Source of the DNA: Chryseobacterium indologenes
GTDB taxonomy: Bacteria > Bacteroidota > Bacteroidia > Flavobacteriales > Weeksellaceae
Direction: 5' to 3'
NCBI GenBank assembly: GCA_001013295.1
Contig: LAZY01000014.1
Span: 1 to 64,000 of the forward strand
Length of the DNA stretch: 64,000 bases
In this document: positions 25,213-34,643 of the stretch, piece by piece
How the letters are laid out: each line of letters begins with the position of its first letter
Numbering within the stretch: position 1 is the first letter of the stretch
Translations under genes and position numbers: made by a program
Notes under the pieces: model-generated
Database searches by the model: none
The model's input: only the letters and a program-made list of their open reading frames with translations
Told to the model about the DNA's origin: nothing

Positions 25213-27141
25213 ATGTATAGTTCTTTCAGGAAAAAAATATTTGGAGGAGATAATGTTGTCAATCTCTCAGATGTAAGGTATCTTCCCAGATGGATAATAC
25301 TCATAATAGATATTATTATTCTGGTGATCTCTCTGTTTCTTTCAACTTATATCATCGAAAAAATTACGCAAAAAGAGTTTATCTATCATGAAGATAAAAG
25401 CGTTGTGTTTGCTGCAATTGTTATAGTAAATACAATCTTCATGTATCTTTTTAAAACTTATGCGGGAATTATAAGGCATTCAACATTTATAGACCTTTTT
25501 AAACTCTTGGTATCGTGCTTCTGTACCATGTTTGCGATAGGAACGATTAATATGTTATACTTCTGGACGACCGGAAGTAAATTTATTCTTACTCCTTATT
25601 TAATACTTTATTTTATCATTTCCTTTATGGGGTTATTTCTTTTCAGACTTTATGTGAAGGAGTTTTTTCATATTGTGAGAGAGTATAGAAGAAGTGCGTT
25701 GAAGAAGAGAATTTTAGTACTGGGAATAGATGAACAGTCGATTGCCATTGCACGGGCTATTTTGGATAATCCAAGTCTGCCTTACCATGTAGTAGGCTTT
25801 TTGACGCAAAGGACAGACTCTAAGAGAGCTTCTTTATTAGGGAAACCAATTTACGAGAAACAGAGAATTGAAGAAAATACAAAAGAAGACCTTATTATTG
25901 ACGGGGTTCTGATCGTTAAGGAAATGATGGCAAGAGATGAAATGAACTCTTGGGTTAATTTATTTCTGGAGAAAGATCTCAATGTTTTCAAAGCTCCATC
26001 AGTACAAAAACTTAGAGACAGTGATTTAGGAGGGTCAATCAAAAATCTTCAGATCGAGGACTTGCTGAATAGAAAACCTATTAAGATCCAAAATGAAAAA
26101 ATTCAAAGCAGACACTTTGATAAAACAGTATTAGTAACAGGAGGAGCAGGCTCTATAGGAAGCGAGATTGTAAGACAGGTCGCTTTAGTCAACCCTTCTC
26201 TGATTGTTGTATTGGATCAGGCAGAAACACCGCTTTATGAAATTGAACTTGAAATGAGAGAAAAATTTCCTCATATCGCATTCAAGTTTGTCTTGGGAGA
26301 TGTTTCCAACCAACATAGAATGGAAGCTTTGTTCCAGATGTATAACTTTTCAATGGTATACCATGCTGCTGCCTATAAGCATGTTCCTTTGGTAGAAGAA
26401 AATCCACACGAAGCTATTTTTGTCAATATACTGGGATCAAAGATTGTTGCCAAATTATCCAGTAAATATAATGTGAACAGGTTTGTCATGATATCTACTG
26501 ATAAAGCGGTAAACCCAACCAATGTGATGGGAGCTTCTAAACGTGCTGCTGAACTTTTTGTACAATCACTGCAGAATCTTGAAGGCAATACCACGAAATT
26601 CATTACGACAAGATTTGGAAATGTGCTAGGATCTAATGGTTCAGTAATACCACATTTTAAAAAGCAGATTGAGGCAGGCGGTCCTGTAACGATTACCCAT
26701 CCGGATATTGTAAGGTACTTTATGACAATTCCGGAAGCTTGTGAATTAGTTCTACAGGCAGGAACCATGGGTGAAGGAGGGGAGATTTTTGTTTTTGATA
26801 TGGGAGAGCCGGTTAAGATTTTAGATCTTGCCAATAGAATGATCAAACTTTCAGGATTTGAACCGAATATAGATATTAAAATTATTTATACAGGTTTAAG
26901 GCCAGGTGAAAAGCTTTATGAGGAGCTTTTGAGCGATAATGCTAAAACCCTTCCAACACATAATGAGAAAATTATGGTTTCTAAAGATCCGTCAATGGGA
27001 TTTGAAGAAATAGACTTATTGACAAAACAGATTACAAAAGCTTCTTTGCGAAGGGATAAAGTGGAGGTTGTAAAAATTTTAAAAACGATTGTGCCTGAAT
27101 TTAGAAGTAATAATTCTATCTATGAGGCGTTAGATAAATAG
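25213..27141 (+). CDS. UDP-GlcNAc 4,6-dehydratase, membrane type (PglF/WbpM/FlaA1-like)
   Basis: A 642-residue inner-membrane enzyme. Four N-terminal membrane segments (about residues 28-145) precede a first Rossmann-like domain (170-290) and the catalytic SDR domain, with TGGAGSIG at 309-316. The active-site motif is STDKAVNPTNVMGASK: the usual Tyr of YxxxK is Met439, with Lys443 kept, a hallmark of this dehydratase subfamily. It converts UDP-GlcNAc to UDP-4-keto-6-deoxy-GlcNAc. Its likely users here are the aminotransferase at 23954 and the reductase at 53435. Confidence 0.92.
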   Translation: MYSSFRKKIFGGDNVVNLSDVRYLPRWIILIIDIIILVISLFLSTYIIEKITQKEFIYHEDKSVVFAAIVIVNTIFMYLFKTYAGIIRHSTFIDLFKLLVSCFCTMFAIGTINMLYFWTTGSKFILTPYLILYFIISFMGLFLFRLYVKEFFHIVREYRRSALKKRILVLGIDEQSIAIARAILDNPSLPYHVVGFLTQRTDSKRASLLGKPIYEKQRIEENTKEDLIIDGVLIVKEMMARDEMNSWVNLFLEKDLNVFKAPSVQKLRDSDLGGSIKNLQIEDLLNRKPIKIQNEKIQSRHFDKTVLVTGGAGSIGSEIVRQVALVNPSLIVVLDQAETPLYEIELEMREKFPHIAFKFVLGDVSNQHRMEALFQMYNFSMVYHAAAYKHVPLVEENPHEAIFVNILGSKIVAKLSSKYNVNRFVMISTDKAVNPTNVMGASKRAAELFVQSLQNLEGNTTKFITTRFGNVLGSNGSVIPHFKKQIEAGGPVTITHPDIVRYFMTIPEACELVLQAGTMGEGGEIFVFDMGEPVKILDLANRMIKLSGFEPNIDIKIIYTGLRPGEKLYEELLSDNAKTLPTHNEKIMVSKDPSMGFEEIDLLTKQITKASLRRDKVEVVKILKTIVPEFRSNNSIYEALDK

Positions 27142-27154
27142 TAAAATATAAATG

Positions 27155-27162
27155 TATATTTG
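27155..27162 (+). promoter_or_regulatory. -7 box upstream of the Wza-like gene
   Basis: TATATTTG followed by GC, matching TAnnTTTG, 18 bases before the ATG at 27180. It implies a very short leader and a separate promoter for the export genes. Confidence 0.5.
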
Positions 27163-27179
27163 CACAATTTAAAAATATA

Positions 27180-27998
27180 ATGAAAGGAAAAATATTAGCA
27201 ATAGCATTGATTTCTTTACTGGTTTCATGTAAGGTAAACCCCAATGCTAAGAATGATTTGAACTATATGCAAAATATAGAACAAGTAGCTATAGATGCAT
27301 CGACTAAAAATTCTAATAATACTATACAGGTTGGTGACCAGCTAGTTATTTTGATTACTGCTAAAGATATGGATGTTGTAAGACCTTTTAATCAAAATTA
27401 TTCTTCATCTGAGTTAATTCAAACCAATGCGATTGCAGGAGGAAACACTCCTAATCAAGGTACTACTGTAATTTCTGGACCAACATATATTGTAGATGCA
27501 AATGGGGATATTGACTTTCCAATATTGGGGAAGTTGAATACATCAGGGAAAAGCTTGACTGCTTTTAAGGATGAGTTGAGAGATAAAATGACAAGATATA
27601 TTATCAATCCAACAGTGAATGCCAGGCTTGCTAATTTCAAAGTCACCGTCTTGGGAGAAGTCAACAGACAAGGTGATTATACAATAGCCAATGGACAAGC
27701 TACTATTTGGAATGCATTAGGACTTGCCGGAGATCTTACTAATTATGGTAAAAGAGAAGATGTTTTAGTGATCAGAACAGAAAATGGTACTGTTTCGCAC
27801 GGACGTGTCAATCTTAGAGATGCTAATCTCATTAATTCTCCTTATTATAATCTTAAACAAGGGGATGCTATAATTGTTTCTTCAAACAATACAAAAGATG
27901 TTATGGCAAAACAAAATCCGAATACAGGACTTTATTTAACAGCAATTTCAATTGCTGTCACAGCAGCAGCAGTTGTTATTGGTTTAATCAAGAAGTAA
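27180..27998 (+). CDS. Wza-like polysaccharide export lipoprotein
   Basis: A 272-residue outer-membrane lipoprotein. A signal peptide with lipobox LLVSC (Cys17) is followed by a polysaccharide-export (poly_export, PF02563) domain with [13 protein letters not shown] and [20 protein letters not shown], then a SLBB-type segment ([34 protein letters not shown]). The C-terminus has a hydrophobic helix ([22 protein letters not shown]), as in Bacteroidetes homologues. It should form the outer-membrane exit channel for the glycan, working with the Wzc-like protein encoded nine bases downstream. Confidence 0.9.
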   Translation: MKGKILAIALISLLVSCKVNPNAKNDLNYMQNIEQVAIDASTKNSNNTIQVGDQLVILITAKDMDVVRPFNQNYSSSELIQTNAIAGGNTPNQGTTVISGPTYIVDANGDIDFPILGKLNTSGKSLTAFKDELRDKMTRYIINPTVNARLANFKVTVLGEVNRQGDYTIANGQATIWNALGLAGDLTNYGKREDVLVIRTENGTVSHGRVNLRDANLINSPYYNLKQGDAIIVSSNNTKDVMAKQNPNTGLYLTAISIAVTAAAVVIGLIKK

Positions 27999-28006
27999 AA
28001 AAATTA

Positions 28007-30391
28007 ATGAATCACCAAGAATCTTCACAATTTTCAGAAGGAGAAAAAAAATTAAACAAAGTTAGTGTTAATGAAGTAATCAAACCGTACATACGGAAAT
28101 GGCCATGGTTCATTTTAAGTGCTATTCTAGCTTTGGCAGTCAGTTTTTTAGCGGTAAAGTTTATAACACCGGTCTATTACGTTGAAACTACGCTCCTTAT
28201 CAAAGACTCCAAGAATTCATCAGCAACTAACGATTTGGGTGTGCTTTCTGACTTATCCGGATTAGGAGGAATGAAGACGAATAGTATTTCTAATGAAATT
28301 GAGGTCTTGAAATCAAAAAAACTAATGACTGATGTGGTAGTTAGTAAAAATCTCCAGACAACTATTATTGCTAAAGGTAGAATAAGAAGCATTGAACTTT
28401 ATAAAGAGTCATCTCCTATTGAAGTAAAAATTGTCAATGAAAAATCAAAAAAGTCAAATAACCTGATCAATGTAGAGCTAAAAGGAAATCAGATTTCGAT
28501 ACATTATGAAGGATTGAAAAAAGAGATTGTTTCTGACTATGGAAGAATGATTAATCTTCCATTTGCAAATATTATTATTACTAATAACAATAACTTTGAT
28601 ATAAAAGCTGCACAAGGTGCAGACACAAGCAAATTAGACGTAAATATTTCATCAGTTGAAGCTAAAGTTAATAGTCTTACTGGCGCTCTGAATGTAAACC
28701 TTGCCAATAAAGATGCTACTGTTCTTAAACTGTCAATGAATTATCCACAAACTGAGAAAGCAGAAGATATTCTTAATTCTCTTGTTGAGGCTTATAATAA
28801 TGATGCTATTTTAGATAAAAATCTTGAGTCTAAAAAAACTTTAGATTTTATTGAAGACAGGGTGAAAAAACTTTCTGTTGAACTTGGGCAGGTAGAAAAT
28901 GAGAAAGAGAGTTTTAAATCAAAAAACAATCTTACAGATCTTGAGACAGAAGCTAAAATTGATTTGGAAAGCTCAGCAACAGCTCGTGGAAAACAGTTAG
29001 AGCTTGATGCACAGATTGAACTGACCAATTCTTTAATTTCTTTCATTTCTAAACAAGGACAATATCAGGTTTTACCATCAAATATTGGTTTGAATAATGC
29101 AGATGCCGCTTCTGGTATTGCATCTTATAATCAATTAGTATTACAGAGGTCAAGATTACTAGAATCTGCAACAACTGAAAACCCAATGGTTGTTGAACTT
29201 AGCAGACAGATTAATACTATGCGAACTTCAGTCTTCCAAACTCTTCAGAAAAATAAAACAGGACTGGAGCTTGCCAGAAATGAATATGTAGGAGAACAGA
29301 ATAAAGTATCTGGAAAAATAGCTAAAATTCCTTCCATTGAAAAAATATTTAGAGGAATCGAAAGACAACAGCAAATTAAAGAAAATTTATATTTATTACT
29401 ATTACAGAAAAGAGAAGAAACAGCAATTGCACAATCTATTACTGCGCCTAAAGCCAGGGTTATTGATAGAGCGTATGCATCTGTAAATCCTGTTGCACCA
29501 AAAAAACAAGTTATTTTATTGGCTGCTTTATTTATAGGATTGCTTATTCCGTTTTTAATCATTTACTTCTCAGAATTATTGAATAACAAAATAGTCAATA
29601 AACACGATCTGGAAAAATTAATACACGCTCCTATTATTGCAGAATTGCCTAGCCTGGAAAAAGGAGATTCAGAAATAGTTAAGGTAAATGATATTACACC
29701 TATGGCGGAAGCCTTTAGAATTCTTATCACGAATATGAATTTTATGCTTCCTAAAGAAAAGAAAGGAAAGATTGTATTTGTTACATCAACTGTAAAAGGT
29801 GAAGGAAAGACTTTTACATCTGTAAATTTAGCTTTGACACTAGCTACTCCTAAGAAAAAAGCAATTATCATAGGATCTGACATCAGAAATCCACAGCTTC
29901 AGAGGTATAATCCTGCAAGAAAAGGATTAACAGGATTAACGGAGTATTTGTATAGCACTGAGACTAAATTGGAAGATATTATTCACGTATCTTCTTTTAA
30001 TCCTCATTTGGATGTAATCTACTCAGGAATGATACCTCCAAATCCAACAGAATTATTGTCTAATGGCCGTTATGAAGTTCTTTTAGAAGAATTGAAAGAT
30101 AAGTACGAATATATTATTCTGGATACAGCGCCATTACTTTTGGTTACGGATACCTTCCTGATAGCAGAACTTGCAGATGCCACGATTTATGTTTCCAGAT
30201 CTAAATATACAGAAAAAGCATTGCTGGAATTTGCAAATGCCAATATTGATCAGAAGAAGATTAAAAATGTTGGATTTGTACTTAATGATGTAAATAGAGA
30301 AAATCTTGGATATAGTAACAAGTACGGATATGGATATAATAACCATAGTGAACAATCATGGTTTCAAAAAATAAAAAATAAACTTAGCTAA
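28007..30391 (+). CDS. Wzc-like polysaccharide co-polymerase and BY-kinase
   Basis: A 794-residue inner-membrane protein. A Wzz domain with a first membrane segment near residues 34-52 leads to a long periplasmic region with coiled coil (about 270-460), then a second membrane segment (504-523) and a cytoplasmic bacterial tyrosine-kinase domain. Walker A is [10 protein letters not shown] (Lys601), Walker A' DIRNP at 625-629, Walker B IILDTAP near 703. The C-terminus carries a Tyr cluster (Tyr769, 773, 775, 777), the likely autophosphorylation tail. It controls chain length and export with the Wza-like protein. Its stop overlaps the next start by one base. Confidence 0.93.
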   Translation: MNHQESSQFSEGEKKLNKVSVNEVIKPYIRKWPWFILSAILALAVSFLAVKFITPVYYVETTLLIKDSKNSSATNDLGVLSDLSGLGGMKTNSISNEIEVLKSKKLMTDVVVSKNLQTTIIAKGRIRSIELYKESSPIEVKIVNEKSKKSNNLINVELKGNQISIHYEGLKKEIVSDYGRMINLPFANIIITNNNNFDIKAAQGADTSKLDVNISSVEAKVNSLTGALNVNLANKDATVLKLSMNYPQTEKAEDILNSLVEAYNNDAILDKNLESKKTLDFIEDRVKKLSVELGQVENEKESFKSKNNLTDLETEAKIDLESSATARGKQLELDAQIELTNSLISFISKQGQYQVLPSNIGLNNADAASGIASYNQLVLQRSRLLESATTENPMVVELSRQINTMRTSVFQTLQKNKTGLELARNEYVGEQNKVSGKIAKIPSIEKIFRGIERQQQIKENLYLLLLQKREETAIAQSITAPKARVIDRAYASVNPVAPKKQVILLAALFIGLLIPFLIIYFSELLNNKIVNKHDLEKLIHAPIIAELPSLEKGDSEIVKVNDITPMAEAFRILITNMNFMLPKEKKGKIVFVTSTVKGEGKTFTSVNLALTLATPKKKAIIIGSDIRNPQLQRYNPARKGLTGLTEYLYSTETKLEDIIHVSSFNPHLDVIYSGMIPPNPTELLSNGRYEVLLEELKDKYEYIILDTAPLLLVTDTFLIAELADATIYVSRSKYTEKALLEFANANIDQKKIKNVGFVLNDVNRENLGYSNKYGYGYNNHSEQSWFQKIKNKLS

Positions 30392-31686
30392 TGATGAAAA
30401 CGTATAAAATAGCAGTTATTGGGCAAGGCTATGTAGGTCTTCCTCTGTCTCTTGAATTTGCCGGTCACTATCCCGTATTCGGTTTTGATATTAATACATT
30501 GCGTGTAGACCAGCTTAATAATGGACAGGACATAACGCTTGAGGCAGATCTTGATAAATTGAATGAGGGACTGAAAAAATATAATGAGTCTAATGGTACT
30601 TTAGGCTATAAAGCAACAAGCCAATTATCTGAAATTTCAGAAGCTAATGTATTTATTGTAACAGTTCCTACCCCTATAGACAAATACAATGCACCGGATC
30701 TTAATCCTTTGATTTCAGCTTCTAAAATGCTTGGTGAAATTATCAAAAAAGGAGACATTATCATTTATGAATCTACGGTATTCCCTGGGTGTACTGAGGA
30801 AGAATGTGTTCCGGTTCTTGAAAAATATTCAGGTCTTAAATTTAATGAAGACTTTTTTGTAGGATATTCTCCGGAAAGAATCAATCCGGGAGATAAAGTG
30901 AATACGCTTACAAGCGTTAAAAAAGTAACTTCTGGCTCTACAGAAGAAATTGCTGAAGAAGTTGATAATCTATATAAGAAAATAATTACAGCAGGAACTC
31001 ATAAAGCTCCTAGTATTAAAGTGGCAGAAGCTTCAAAAGCTATTGAAAATGCCCAGAGAGATGTTAATATTTCTTTTGTTAATGAGTTGGCTTTAATCTT
31101 TGACAGAGTAGGTATCGATACCAATGATGTATTGGAGGCTGCCGGAACAAAATATAACTTCCTTAAATATAAACCTGGATTGGTAGGAGGACACTGTATC
31201 TCTGTAGATCCTTACTACTTGGCTCATAAAGCGGAACAATTAGGCTATCATCCTGATGTTATTTTATCAGGTAGACGTGTGAACGATTCTATTGCGAAAT
31301 TTGTTGCTTCTAAAGTAGTCAAGCTTCTTATTGCGAAAGGAGGAGTAATCAAAGATTCTAATGCTCTGATTCTAGGGGTTACATTTAAAGAAAACTGTCC
31401 GGATGTAAGAAATACTAAGGTAGTTGATATTTATAGAGAACTTGCGGATTTCGGAGTCAATGTGGATATTTATGATCCATGGGCAAGTAAGGAAGAAGTG
31501 AAGCATGAATATGGAATTGATATTTTGGACGCCCTTCAGGAAGGTAAGAAATATGATTCCTTAGTTATTGCTGTTTCTCACAACGAATTCCTTGAAATGG
31601 ATCTGAACAGTCTTAAAAAAGAAAATGCTGTGGTTTTTGATACCAAAGCATGTTTAGACAGAAATCTGGTAGATGCAAGATTATAA
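30391..31686 (+). CDS. wbpA: UDP-N-acetylglucosamine 6-dehydrogenase (WbpA-like)
   Basis: A 431-residue nucleotide-sugar dehydrogenase. It would oxidise UDP-GlcNAc twice at C6 to UDP-GlcNAc uronic acid using NAD. Visible motifs are the Rossmann GQGYVGLPLS at the N-terminus and the catalytic Cys269 in GLVGGHCISVDPYYL. EAAGTKYNFLKYKPGL and the C-terminal LGVTFKENCPDVRNTKVVDI fit the UDP-GlcNAc/GalNAc branch rather than UDP-glucose dehydrogenase. Start choice is ATG 30391 or 30394. The enzymes that follow (aminotransferase, acetyltransferase, 3-dehydrogenase) point to the Pseudomonas WbpA role. Confidence 0.88.
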   Translation: MMKTYKIAVIGQGYVGLPLSLEFAGHYPVFGFDINTLRVDQLNNGQDITLEADLDKLNEGLKKYNESNGTLGYKATSQLSEISEANVFIVTVPTPIDKYNAPDLNPLISASKMLGEIIKKGDIIIYESTVFPGCTEEECVPVLEKYSGLKFNEDFFVGYSPERINPGDKVNTLTSVKKVTSGSTEEIAEEVDNLYKKIITAGTHKAPSIKVAEASKAIENAQRDVNISFVNELALIFDRVGIDTNDVLEAAGTKYNFLKYKPGLVGGHCISVDPYYLAHKAEQLGYHPDVILSGRRVNDSIAKFVASKVVKLLIAKGGVIKDSNALILGVTFKENCPDVRNTKVVDIYRELADFGVNVDIYDPWASKEEVKHEYGIDILDALQEGKKYDSLVIAVSHNEFLEMDLNSLKKENAVVFDTKACLDRNLVDARL

Positions 31687-31692
31687 CAGATA

Positions 31693-32883
31693 ATGAACTA
31701 TGATATTATAATCATTGGTGCAGGCTTGGTAGGGTTGGCTACAGCCTATCAGACCAAGCTGAAAAATCCTGATTCTAAAATTTTAATTTTAGAAAAAGAA
31801 AAGGATGTTGCACTGCACCAGTCGGGACACAATAGCGGAGTCATCCATAGTGGAATTTATTATAAACCGGGAAGCCTCAAAGCAAAAAACTGTATTGAAG
31901 GTTATAATTCAGTAATTAATTTTGCTGAGCAACATGGAATAAGATATGACCTCTGTGGTAAGATCATTGTTGCCACTTCACAGGAAGAGTTACCACTTTT
32001 AGACAATATTTATAAAAGAGGAATTGAAAACGGACTTCAGGATCTGAAATATCTTTCAAGAGAAGAATTTCGTGAAATCGAACCCCATTGTGAAGGAGTA
32101 AGAGCGATCAAGGTTCCACAAACAGGAATTATTGATTATCCTGGAATCGCTAAAAAGATTAAAGAACTTTTTGAAGAACTTGGTGGTGAAGTAAGATTTA
32201 ATAATGAAGTGAAAAACATTATTAATAAAGGATCTGAAATAATAGTAATCACTAATAATTCTGAATTTAAAACCCGGAAACTGATTTCTTGTGCAGGGTT
32301 ATATTCGGATAAAATAACAAAAATGACCAACGAAAAAAATGACATGGTCATTATTCCTTTTAGAGGAGAATACTATAAGATTAAAGATGAAAAGAAACAT
32401 CTTGTAAAACACCTGATTTATCCTGTTCCAGATCCTAGTTTTCCTTTTTTGGGAGTTCATTTTACCAGAATGATCGATGGTAACATAGAAGCAGGACCTA
32501 ATGCCGTTTTAGCTTTCAAAAAAGAAGGCTATAACTTTTTTGACTTCAACTTTAGTGAAACTATGCAAACTATGCTATGGCCGGGGTTCAGAAAGATTGT
32601 TGCAAAATATGGAAAAACCGGAATGGGAGAAATGCATCGTTCACTTTCAAAGTCTGCATTTACAAAGGCATTGCAAAAACTTCTTCCAGAGATACAGGAA
32701 AATGATCTTGTTCCCGGTGGTTCAGGAGTAAGAGCTCAGGCGTGTGACAGAAATGGAGGGCTGATTGATGATTTTGATATTGTGAAAAACGGTAATATTA
32801 TTCATGTCAGAAATGCCCCTTCTCCGGCAGCTACTTCTTGCCTATCTATAGGAAATAAGATCAGTGAGCTTATAACAAATTAA
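31693..32883 (+). CDS. lhgO: L-2-hydroxyglutarate oxidase
   Basis: A 396-residue FAD-dependent oxidoreductase of the DAO family, matching LhgO (formerly YgaF). The dinucleotide-binding GAGLVGLATA is at residues 8-17, followed by SGHNSGVIHSGIYYKPGSLKA, ISCAGLYSDK and the C-terminal GGSGVRAQA and NAPSPAATSCLSIG motifs specific to this group. The family oxidises L-2-hydroxyglutarate to 2-oxoglutarate and passes electrons to the membrane quinone pool. Its place between wbpA and wbpE is unusual for a central-metabolism enzyme, but fits the 2-hydroxyglutarate released by WbpB-type enzymes (see findings). Confidence 0.93.
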   Translation: MNYDIIIIGAGLVGLATAYQTKLKNPDSKILILEKEKDVALHQSGHNSGVIHSGIYYKPGSLKAKNCIEGYNSVINFAEQHGIRYDLCGKIIVATSQEELPLLDNIYKRGIENGLQDLKYLSREEFREIEPHCEGVRAIKVPQTGIIDYPGIAKKIKELFEELGGEVRFNNEVKNIINKGSEIIVITNNSEFKTRKLISCAGLYSDKITKMTNEKNDMVIIPFRGEYYKIKDEKKHLVKHLIYPVPDPSFPFLGVHFTRMIDGNIEAGPNAVLAFKKEGYNFFDFNFSETMQTMLWPGFRKIVAKYGKTGMGEMHRSLSKSAFTKALQKLLPEIQENDLVPGGSGVRAQACDRNGGLIDDFDIVKNGNIIHVRNAPSPAATSCLSIGNKISELITN

Positions 32884-32886
32884 ATT

Positions 32887-32900
32887 CACACATTTGTGTG
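32887..32900. repeat. Short palindrome between lhgO and wbpE
   Basis: CACACATTTGTGTG is a 6-bp inverted repeat with a 2-base centre, just after the lhgO stop and before the wbpE start. It has no T run, so it is not a terminator; possibly a protein-binding site, possibly chance. Confidence 0.35.
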
Positions 32901-32921
32901 ATCTCAAAAAGCAAAAATAAT

Positions 32922-34046
32922 ATGAAAATTCAAATGGTTGATCTGAAAGGTCAATATCAAAAGATAAAAAACGAAATAGATGCTGGAATTCAGGAATGTA
33001 TAGACAATACAGCATTTATCAATGGTCCCGCTGTAAAAGAATTTCAACAGGATTTTGAAAAATATCTGAATGTAAAACACGTTATTCCGTGTGCTAATGG
33101 TACAGACGCTTTACAAATTGCCATGATGGCACTGGACCTTAAGCCAGGTGATGAAGTAATTTGCCCCGCATTTACTTATGTGGCAACAGCAGAAGTTATC
33201 GGACTTCTGGGATTAAAACCTGTCATGGTAGATGTGAATGAAGATACTTTCGATATTGAATTAAACGGTCTTGAAAAATATATCACGCCTAGAACCAAAG
33301 CAATTGTTCCTGTGCATCTGTATGGGCAAAGTGCAGATATGGAGAAGATCGTTGAATTTGCAAAAAAACACAATCTTTTTGTCATTGAGGATAATGCTCA
33401 GGCAATAGGTTCTGATTATACTTTTTCTGATGGTACTGTAAGAAAAACAGGAACTATCGGAGATATTGGATGTACTTCATTTTTTCCATCAAAAAACCTG
33501 GGATGCTATGGTGATGGAGGAGCATTGATGACCAATGATGACGAACTTGCGTTAAAGATCAGAATGATAGCCAATCATGGTCAGGAAAAAAAATACCACC
33601 ACAAGGTTTTAGGCTGTAACTCCAGACTAGACACCATTCAGGCGGCAGTCCTAAAAGTTAAGCTTCAACATTTGGATGAATACTCTGCTGCCAGAAATAA
33701 AATGGCAGATTATTATGATGAAAATCTTGCAGGTATTTCAGAAATCCAGACTCCTAAAAGAGCAGGAAACTCTACTCATGTATTTCATCAGTATACCCTT
33801 AGGGTGAAAAACGGAAAAAGAGACGAATTACAGAAGTACCTTGCAGAAAAAAATATTCCAAGTATGGTATATTATCCTTTGCCCCTTTACAAACAGGAAG
33901 CATTTTTGCAATATGTAGAAGAAGGGTTCAGCCTTCCGGTTACAGAACAGCTTTGTGAAGAAGTTATTTCTCTTCCTGTACATACAGAGTTTGATAAGGA
34001 AGTATTGGATATTATAGTAACAGAAATTAAGAATTATTTTAATTAA
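32922..34046 (+). CDS. wbpE: UDP-2-acetamido-3-keto-glucuronate aminotransferase (WbpE-like)
   Basis: A 374-residue DegT-family PLP aminotransferase, distinct from the one at 23954. PLP Lys191 lies in TSFFPSKNLGCYGDGGA. The N-terminus QMVDLKGQYQKIK and the middle VIEDNAQAIGSDY match WbpE/WlbC. The enzyme transfers an amino group from L-glutamate to C3 of the keto sugar made by WbpB, releasing 2-oxoglutarate. The ATG at 32922 is preferred to an in-frame GTG at 32898 because it gives the family N-terminus. WbpD and WbpB follow directly. Confidence 0.9.
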   Translation: MKIQMVDLKGQYQKIKNEIDAGIQECIDNTAFINGPAVKEFQQDFEKYLNVKHVIPCANGTDALQIAMMALDLKPGDEVICPAFTYVATAEVIGLLGLKPVMVDVNEDTFDIELNGLEKYITPRTKAIVPVHLYGQSADMEKIVEFAKKHNLFVIEDNAQAIGSDYTFSDGTVRKTGTIGDIGCTSFFPSKNLGCYGDGGALMTNDDELALKIRMIANHGQEKKYHHKVLGCNSRLDTIQAAVLKVKLQHLDEYSAARNKMADYYDENLAGISEIQTPKRAGNSTHVFHQYTLRVKNGKRDELQKYLAEKNIPSMVYYPLPLYKQEAFLQYVEEGFSLPVTEQLCEEVISLPVHTEFDKEVLDIIVTEIKNYFN

Positions 34047-34059
34047 TATAAAGCAGATT

Positions 34060-34632
34060 ATGTCGGATTTTTTTGCACACGAAACAGCTGTTATTGACGA
34101 AGGATGTCAGATAGGAGCCGGAACCAAAATTTGGCACTTTTCACATCTTATGACTGGATGTATTTTGGGAGAAAAATGTAATATAGGTCAGAATGTGGTT
34201 ATTTCCCCTAAAGTGGTTTTAGGTAAAAATGTGAAGGTTCAGAACAATGTTTCCATCTATGAAGGTGTAACATGTGATGATGATGTGTTTTTAGGACCTT
34301 CTATGGTTTTTACTAATGTAATCAATCCAAGAAGTGCTGTAAACAGAAAAAATGAATATCTGAAAACACATGTTGGAAAAGGGGCGTCTATTGGAGCTAA
34401 TGCAACAATTGTTTGTGGACATAACATTGGACAGTTCGCTTTCATTGGTGCTGGAGCCGTAGTTACAAAAGAAGTACCGGATTATGCTCTTGTTGTAGGA
34501 AATCCTGCCCGACAGATGGGGTGGATGAGTGAATTTGGACATAAGCTGCAGTTTGATGCAGAAAATATTGCTGTGTGTGAAGAAAGCGGTGAAAAATACA
34601 AATTAGAAAATAATAAAGTTTCGAAAATTTAA
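34060..34632 (+). CDS. wbpD: UDP-2-acetamido-3-amino-glucuronate N-acetyltransferase (WbpD-like)
   Basis: A 190-residue left-handed beta-helix acyltransferase with repeated [LIV]G-x4 hexapeptides from residue ~8 to 150. The signature KIWHFSHLMTGCILGEKCNIGQNV is that of WbpD/WlbB enzymes, which acetylate the 3-amino group of UDP-GlcNAc(3NH2)A with acetyl-CoA. A hexapeptide loop around VINPRSAVNRKNEYLKTHVGKG also fits. The short tail after the helix is acidic. It lies between wbpE and wbpB. Confidence 0.9.
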   Translation: MSDFFAHETAVIDEGCQIGAGTKIWHFSHLMTGCILGEKCNIGQNVVISPKVVLGKNVKVQNNVSIYEGVTCDDDVFLGPSMVFTNVINPRSAVNRKNEYLKTHVGKGASIGANATIVCGHNIGQFAFIGAGAVVTKEVPDYALVVGNPARQMGWMSEFGHKLQFDAENIAVCEESGEKYKLENNKVSKI

Positions 34633-34643
34633 AAAGATTACTG

